Below are positions 58,201-64,000 of a stretch of DNA of 64,000 nucleotides, one piece after another. The notes under the pieces were generated by a model. That model worked only from the letters and a program-made list of their open reading frames with translations. It did no database searches and was not told the origin of the DNA. Both the position numbers and the translations under genes were made by a program. The DNA is from Setoptus koraiensis (lineage: Eukaryota > Arthropoda): NCBI GenBank assembly GCA_048013815.1, contig CM106585.1, positions 3,100,001-3,164,000 on the forward strand, given 5' to 3'. How positions within the stretch are numbered: position 1 is the stretch's first letter; each line of letters opens with the position of its first letter.

Positions 58201-59330
58201 CGTGGTCAGAGTTCGATGGTCACAATTCGAACTTCGAACTTCGAAATTCGAAAATTGAAAATTCGAATTCCTAATGATAGTTTCGTCTGCTCGTTCGATG
58301 TTCGATGGTCAGAGTTCCGTGGTCAGAGTTCGATGGTCACAATTCGAACTTCGAAATTCGAATTCCTGATGAGAGTTTCAGATGCTTGTTCTATGTTCGA
58401 TGGTCAGAGTTCCGTGGTCAGAGCTCGATGGTCACAATTCGAAGTTCGAAATTCGAAATTGAAAATTCGAATTCCTGATGAGAGTTTCAGCTGCTCGTTC
58501 AATGTTCGATGGTCAGAGTTCCGTGGTCAGAGCTCGATGGTCACAATTCGAACTTCGAACTTCGAAATTCTAAATTGAAAATTCGGATTTCTGATAAGAG
58601 TTACAGCTGCTCGTTCGATGTTCGATGGTCAGAGTTCGATGTTCGATGGTCACAATTCGAACTTCGAAATTCGAAAATTGAAAATTCGAATTTCTTATGA
58701 TAGTTTAATCTGCTCTGTCGATGTTTGATGGTCAGTGTTCGATGTCCGAGGTTCGATGGTCACATTTCGAACGTCGAACTTCGAAATTCGAAAATTGAAA
58801 ATTCGAATTCCTGATGATAGTTTAATCTGCTCTGTCGATGTTTGATGGTCAGTGTTCGATGTCCGATGATCACATCCCGAACGTCGAACTTCGAAATTTG
58901 AAATTGAAAATTCGAATTTTCGATACGAGTTCCAGGTGCTCGTACAGAGTTCGATGGTCACAATTCGAAGTTCGCTGGTGACAATTCGAACTTCGATGGT
59001 CACATTTCGAACTTCAAGATTCAAAATTGATGCACTATAAGAAAGTGTGCGCCATTGACTAATTGGTGTGTCCAACTTAATTACTCATTGCGAAGAAACT
59101 GACTATTAGAATCTCACTAAATTCCATACGCAAGCAATCGACATGTGTATCATGCTGCGATAGAAATTGGGAGAACTTGTATTCATTCTGTCATCTTTTC
59201 GGCTACTCTGATCGACAGGCATAGATGATTATCTCCGACATGTTGTCACATACTCGCATCCATATTCCAACGATACTCGTCTATCCAAAAAATTAAGCGC
59301 TCGAGGTACTGATAGAATCAGTATCACTTG
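58201..59330 (+). mobile_element. HINE array and 3' end
   Basis: About seven diverged array units, the 3' block (GCGCCATTGACTAATTGGTG) and AAAAAATTAAGCGCTCGAG, hairpin, ATCACTTG then T. The 5' end is in or beyond the gap. Confidence 0.85.
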
Positions 59331-59684
59331 TATTATATCAATGTGATGACTGATATATGACCCAATACATGGTGTTGCTCACTATATGAACAGAATGGGT
59401 CCGCTGACCGCATCCGCACAGACCCGGCCACACCTCTTAATCAAATAAACCTTGATATCTCTTAAACCGGAAGTGATGGGAGATCGATTATGATTTCATC
59501 ATTCTCCGCTAGGCGTCATCTACTAGATTCTGAATTTTCAGAGCTCTATCTCGATATTTTTGTATTTCCGGAACCGGAAGTTTCCGCACTTTCGGACCAC
59601 TCAACTCGTGATATAGGGCCCCTACGGGGCCCATGTGTGAAGTTTCATCGAATTCTGAGTGGGGACCTAATCGCTACAACACCC
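59331..59684. mobile_element. Merlin-derived MITE, right part
   Basis: Matches 46325-46605, then continues through TTTCCGCACTTTCGGACC and GGGCCCCTACGGGGCCC to CCTAATCGCTACAACACCC. Followed by GAATGATT (59685-59692). Confidence 0.8.
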
Positions 59685-59692
59685 GAATGATT

Positions 59693-60403
59693 TAGCAGAG
59701 CAGAAGGCTACTGATTAATTAGGATCAAGTGCACGAGGATCGAATAATAGCTAGCGTACATTATTGGGTCGTAATCAGCACTGTGGAAGGCACATGACTC
59801 AGTCATGCTGAGTGGAAGCTGATGATGCAAATGCTCTCAGCTATAACAAACACAATTAGCACAGTCAAAGGCACATAACTTGGATGAACAGCGTCATAGC
59901 TGAGGATTGAACAGTTCTCAGCTATGACACACACAATTAGCACAGTCAAAGGCACATAACTGTGCTGTACTGTGTGGAAACTGAAGATGCACATGCTCTC
60001 AGCTATGACACACACAATTAGCACAGTCAAAGGCACGCCAAAATTTACACAGCGTCATAGCTGAGGATGCACAATTTCTCAGCTATGACACACACAATCA
60101 GCACAGTCAAAGGCACATAACTCAATCATGTTAAGTGATAGCTGAGGATGCACAGTTTCTCAGCTAACACACGCGCAATTAATACTGTCAAAGGCACATA
60201 ACTCAGTCATACTATATGATAGCTAAGGAGCGGACATTTCCTTGTAATCATGCGTTAAATTAGACTAGTTAGCGACGAAAGGCGTTATATAGTTGTATAG
60301 CTGAGATCTCTTGTATTCTCAGCTACCACACTCACATCAATTCATCGAATGCGAGCGTTAACAGGTTGTCATAAACTCTTCTGAATCCTTCATCAATACT
60401 TGT
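59693..60403 (+). mobile_element. HINE fragment with an 83-bp tandem array
   Basis: Opens with the TTAGCAGAGCAGAAGGCT block, then about five units of roughly 83 bp (CTCAGCTATGACACACACAA, TTAGCACAGTCAAAGGCAC; 59825-60240) and the HINE 3' block up to CAATACTTGT. Both termini are missing. Confidence 0.7.
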
Positions 60404-60475
60404 GGGTGTTGTAGCGAATAGTGCCCCAGTCAGATTTCGATGAAACTTCACACACGGGGCCCGTTGGGCCCAAAA
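60404..60475 (+). mobile_element. Merlin-derived MITE, left end only
   Basis: GGGTGTTGTAGCGAATAGTG, then GATGAAACTTCACACACGGG; cut off after about 70 bp. Confidence 0.7.
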
Positions 60476-60561
60476 ACAATAACCTCGGTGGTGCGGCTTC
60501 TAATGGATTAGCGACGACCATAAGAGGCCAACCTGGCATCTATCTCATCAAGCTCCTCCAA

Positions 60562-60819
60562 TTACGGATTTGTCACCCCCAAGTGATCAGGTAGGAAGGA
60601 CATGGGCGTGTGCGACGGACGAAAAACTAACGGGTTGTTCTTGGGTAAAACCCACTTGTATTGGGAAGGTTGATGGGTTGCTCGCATCGGTGTTACGCGA
60701 TAATTGTATTCGCGGTTGTATCGGTTGGGCTGAATGGCTGGTCTCATGATATGCGCTTCAAACGGAGCCATAGATGCAATGATGAGAATTAATACGAACG
60801 AAAAACGAATCGATGACAT
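60562..60819 (-). CDS. Small secreted protein frame beside a HINE end, unidentified
   Basis: 85 residues on the minus strand, starting MSSIRFSFVLILIIASMAPF with likely cleavage after FEA-HIM. The mature part is basic and Asn/Pro/Tyr-rich: IQPNRYNREYNYRVTPMRAT, SQYKWVLPKNNPLVFRPS. No cysteines and no recognised family. The ATG lies 6 bp from the 5' terminus of a HINE, and the 3' side meets a Merlin fragment, so it is an island of possible host or captured sequence; the HINE supplies nothing upstream that looks like a promoter. It could be the last exon of a longer gene. Confidence 0.4.
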   Translation of the reverse strand: MSSIRFSFVLILIIASMAPFEAHIMRPAIQPNRYNREYNYRVTPMRATHQPSQYKWVLPKNNPLVFRPSHTPMSFLPDHLGVTNP

Positions 60820-60825
60820 CTTTCT

Positions 60826-60927
60826 AGCGCTTAACTTTATTTAAGTGCTAATGATGTAGTGTTGTCAAGATGTACCCGTACAGGGACGCACGGTGAGAGC
60901 TGTATTACGAGAGATAAACTAAATAGA
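60826..60927 (+). mobile_element. HINE 5' end fragment
   Basis: AGCGCTTAACTTTATTTAAG, a diverged HINE start, then the GAGATAAACTAAATAGA block, cut by a foldback arm. Confidence 0.6.
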
Positions 60928-61394
60928 GGACCTGTTGCATTTAAGGTCTCCAGAATCAAACTAGTCTGACATACATGAATATAGTATTTTCGTGATCGGA
61001 AGAGCTTTCTGATCACGAATACCAACGTATACCAATTGCATCATTCCTAAGTTCGACGTTTAGCCACTAGGCGGCGTTGCTGTTTTTCGCTTTGGGGGCC
61101 TCTGGAGCCTCAGTCTCTTGTCATAGAGACACTTTCCTGGTATCGTCGAATAGATCTTTGGAAGACGCATCTATAAAGGGTATAATTTTTCCCTAGACTC
61201 GAATCTAAGTCCGGGAAAAAATCAAAAGAAAACTTTGGCCCCATTTTGTGGGGCCCCAAGAATGTCCGCCCAGAGATTTGACAGCTCATAAAAATAGCCC
61301 TATGAAAGAGCTTCAAAATGATATATAATACAACGAAATAAAACTGAACGCCGATGACCAAAAATGAAAAAAACCACATACACATCCCCCACCG
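60928..61394. mobile_element. Foldback element (Spy-like), single arm
   Basis: GGACCTGTTGCATTTAAGGT to about CCCCCACCG, equal to the left arms at 36449 and 56283. The other arm is missing. The preceding AGA corresponds to AAA of the HINE AAATTT site. Confidence 0.75.
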
Positions 61395-61397
61395 AAA

Positions 61398-61580
61398 ATT
61401 GGTATCCTTCCACCTATCTTTCCACCAGGCTATATTATTAACACAGGTGATACTATGCCTAGTCGTTTTGTGTATCGGCTGAAGTCCAAGGTGAATCGTT
61501 TTGAAGCCTCTGATGACACTTTGTCAACTAAAGGGGAGAGCAGTGCTTCAAGGGCAAACTTTACAGCTTCTTTAGTCTAG
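61398..61580 (+). other. Short open frame without a start, unidentified
   Basis: 61 codons after the foldback arm: GILPPIFPPGYIINTGDTMP, then RFVYRLKSKVNRFEASDD, to a stop. It reads like a real protein fragment (Pro/Gly turn, regular hydrophobics), but I cannot name the family. Truncated at its 5' side. Confidence 0.25.
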
Positions 61581-61804
61581 TATTTACGTTGGTATGATGG
61601 ATCTAGCACGTATGCCGGTAGAAGCAGATCCAGATCCAACGATTCGAACCGTTTGATGAACGTTGATTTCAGGTATTTTTTCATCAACACTGAATCGAAA
61701 ATGTTCAGCGATAAACCGTATATAATTATATTGTGAAAGAAGTCCGATACAGAGCACTTGTTGCTCTCGACTTCTGCGATAGTTGTGGCGAGTGGCTCGC
61801 ACAC
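61577..61804 (-). other. Short frame, possibly a hAT-like transposase scrap
   Basis: 75 codons on the minus strand, ending FESLDLDLLLPAYVLDPSYQ. The LLLPAYVLDPSY stretch resembles the A-x-x-LDPR(F/Y) motif of hAT transposases, though the Arg is replaced by Ser. Too short for a firm call. Confidence 0.25.
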
Positions 61805-61836
61805 TATAGGAAATGGGCTAGCATTGACTCTAGGTT

Positions 61837-63589
61837 ATATAAAGGGTGTTTCAATCAAAGAGGTGATGGAGTACTGTCGAGGCTACGGCTGCCTTCCACA
61901 GTGCTTTTTTAGCGCTTAATTTTAATTAAGTAGCTATTGGGGTGGTTCTGGCAGATACGATTATTCACGTGGGTAGAACAAATCAGTGCTTTTTCCAACT
62001 AGGAAAAAATAGCACGGTGAAAGCTGTACTGTGAGAAATAAACTAGATAAATTTAGAACACTCAAAGCTTACAATGTTGATTAGTTAAATTTAGCACATA
62101 GAATGCTATGCGCGCGAAAACTAACTAGACACGATTAGCACGCTCAAAGCTGAGATGCTAACTAGATGAATTTAGCACAGCAGAAGGCTAGCTGTATACA
62201 ACTCGGATTTAGTGCACTGGAAGCTAGAGGCGTTAGAACTAGAAGATTGTAGTACAGCAGAAACTGCTCAACCATTCAAGGTATCTAAACGTTAACAATG
62301 TTAACTCTATGGGAATTCGACTTTGTTAATTTTGACAAAATTTTTTTTGTTCTCTGTGTTAAAGTATCTAAACGTTAACAATATTAACCCTATGGGAATC
62401 TGACTTTGACGATTTTGACGAATTTTGATTTTTTCTCTGTGTTAAAGTATCTAAACGTTACCAATGTTAACCCTATGGGAATCTGACTTTGTTAATTTTG
62501 ACAAATTTTTTTTTGTTCTCTGTGTTAAAGTATCTAAACGTTAACAATGTTAACTCTATGGGAATTTGACTTTGTTAATTTTGACAAAATTTTTTTTGTT
62601 CTCTGTGTTAAAGTATCTAAACGTTAGCAATGTTAACTCTATGGAGATTTGACAGAGTTCGATGGTCACAATCCGAAGTTCGGTGGTTACAATTCGAAGT
62701 TCGATGGTCACATTTCGAACTTCGAAATTCGAAATTGAAAAATTCGAATTTCCGATACTAGTTTCAGGTGCTTGTACAGAGTTCGATGGTCACAATTCGA
62801 AGTTCGGTGGTCACATTTCGAACTTCGAAATTCGAAATTGAAAATTCGAATTTCTGATGACAGTTCCATCTGTACGTTCGATGTTCTGTGGTCAGTGTTC
62901 GATGGTCAATGTTCGATGGTCACATTTTGAAGTTCGGTGGTTAACAGGTGAAATAGCACACAACACACATAGTGCGCCATTGCGTCTTGGTGTATGTATT
63001 GAAATTATTAATTGTGGCGAAACTAACCGATAGAAGTGCACCAATTTTTGCATGCAGGCAGCTGACATGTACATCTAACTATGGTGAAAATTTGAGAAAC
63101 CTGGATCTAGTTTGTGATACTCTTTAGATGGTATGAAACGACCAAACGATCAATTTGTATAGCATACCGCACACGAGCATCTCAGCTGTACCACTATGTG
63201 GTATAGCTGAGATCTCTTGTACTCTTGGCTACCAAGTATGCATCAATTCATCGATTGCGAGCGCTAATAGGTTGTCATAAACTCCTTTGAATCCTTCAAC
63301 AATACTTTTCCACACGAAAAATTAAGCGCTCGAAATACTGATTTGATCAGTATTACTTGTTTTCGATATTTGTCGATGCACTCTGGAAGTTACAGTGTGC
63401 AGAGAGAGACTGTGTGCAGCGCGAAATTGATAATTGTGCCAAGCGAATGGAACTTTTCTTGACCTCAACACAGTCTATTTGATTTGTTGTGCTGAATTTC
63501 ATTTGATCACCACTTCGAAAAGAATATGTGCTAGCGAGCAGCACAGTGTGTTTTCTCGATTCGCGCTTTGATTGAAACACCCTTTATAT
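61837..63589. mobile_element. Tc1/mariner-like MITE interrupted by a HINE
   Basis: ATATAAAGGGTGTTTCAATC at 61837 and its exact inverse at 63570-63589; the match extends to 24 bp. TA bases at both edges fit the TA target of this superfamily. Without the HINE it would be about 300 bp, with no transposase. Confidence 0.7.
61911..63359 (+). mobile_element. Complete HINE, reference copy
   Basis: 1449 bp: 5' AGCGCTTAATTTTAATTAAG, GTAGAACAAATCAGTGC block, GAAGGCTAGCTG blocks, five 82-bp units (62280-62650), two TTCGAAGTTCG array units, 3' block, AAAAATTAAGCGCTCGA, hairpin ATACTGATTTGATCAGTAT, TACTTG. Flanked by T on both sides. Confidence 0.92.
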
Positions 63590-63598
63590 TGCTTTATT

Positions 63599-63811
63599 AG
63601 CGCTTAATTTTAATTAAGTTGCTGTTGGGGTGGTGATTATGACTACGTTTGTTCACGTGACAGAACAAATCAGTGCTTTTCTCCTTCTAGAAAAAATTAG
63701 CTCAGCGGAGGCGTTGGTGAGCATTTTGTAGGCTTCATTGTTGTGAATCTATCTAGTTTGTTAGTGCAGAGAAAGCTAGGAGGCGGAGTCATTAGGAAAA
63801 GGTCTGTGTTT
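63599..63811 (+). mobile_element. HINE 5' end fragment
   Basis: AGCGCTTAATTTTAATTAAG, GTTCACGTGACAGAACAAATC and the GCTAGGAGGCGGAGTCATT block; cut by a Merlin fragment. Confidence 0.8.
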
Positions 63812-63946
63812 TGTAAAGGTTTTGTAAAACCGGAACCGTAAGTTTCCGCACTTCCGGACCACTTTCCCCAATGGTTTTGGGTCAAGATGAACCCGTACCG
63901 GAAGTTTCATCAAAATCGGGGCGGGGCACTATTCTCTACAACAACC
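63812..63946. mobile_element. Merlin-derived MITE, right end
   Basis: Arm GTTTCCGCACTTCCGGACC, then CCGGAAGTTTCATCAAAATC and the terminus CTCTACAACAACC. Confidence 0.8.
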
Positions 63947-64000
63947 GAAGATACTTGAGAATACTTGAGAATATTACCGTCTGGGGCAAGACGAAAGGAT

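Noticed and set aside
61398-61580. 2-oxoglutarate oxygenase-like reading of YIINTGDTMPSRF
   Set aside because: Superficial likeness to an NxGD motif only; the iron-binding His and the expected context are absent.
1-64000. tRNA, rRNA or other structured RNA genes
   Set aside because: I looked for A/B-box-like pairs and cloverleaf ends by eye and found none convincing; a covariance-model scan would decide.

Overview
The window is eukaryotic, most likely arthropod. Host genes carry short GT-AG introns (113 and 105 bp) and AATAAA signals, and the recognisable proteins are animal ones: a follistatin-related (FSTL4/5-type) protein, a DEF8 homologue, and a Slit-like C-terminal cystine knot closest to the fly Slit C-terminus. 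A mite or other chelicerate is my guess; the sequence does not settle it. Two 500-base N runs (13612-14111, 57701-58200) are assembly gaps beside tandem arrays.

Layout. 1-4756 is intergenic or upstream sequence with no supported gene, but it holds a perfect 17-bp-arm palindrome at 420-457. 4757-9198 is a three-exon FSTL4/5-like gene. From 9.4 to 14 kb transposable elements take over. 14.1-19.5 kb is a second host island: the 3' end of DEF8, a small secreted peptide, a decayed partial DEF8 copy, a likely first coding exon and a Slit-like cystine-knot exon, the last two separated by a putative intron full of elements. From 20 kb to the end almost everything is nested transposable elements with stray reading frames between them.

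Four DNA-element families explain most of the repeats. (1) Helentron-type non-autonomous elements (HINEs) start AGCGCTTAATTTT and end AAAATTAAGCGCT, a hairpin, then CACTTG. T lies next to the 3' terminus in all copies but one and usually just 5' of the start. Their cores are tandem arrays of about 82, 83 and 103-109 bp. (2) Merlin: one copy with an intact 323-aa DDE transposase (52893-53864) and many short derivatives sharing its TIRs and a GC-rich internal block; two derivatives have perfect 8-bp target duplications. (3) Long-TIR foldback elements (GGACCTG...CAGGTCC) inserted between AAA and TTT without target duplication, as described for Spy elements. (4) A Tc1/mariner-like MITE with a HINE inside it. 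LTR-element fossils (Ty3/gypsy, one apparently with an env-like region, and Ty1/copia) are all broken and serve as landing sites for the other families.

The least explained material is coding sequence stranded between element ends: a duplicated RING plus chromodomain-like gene sitting in a gypsy fossil, a duplicated zinc-finger gene (20.6-21.9 kb), an unidentified ~278-codon frame stopped by a HINE (48.0-48.84 kb), a cysteine-rich frame between two HINEs (38.1-38.9 kb), a FLYWCH zinc-finger remnant (44.6-45.1 kb) and a signal-peptide frame beside a HINE end (60.6-60.8 kb).
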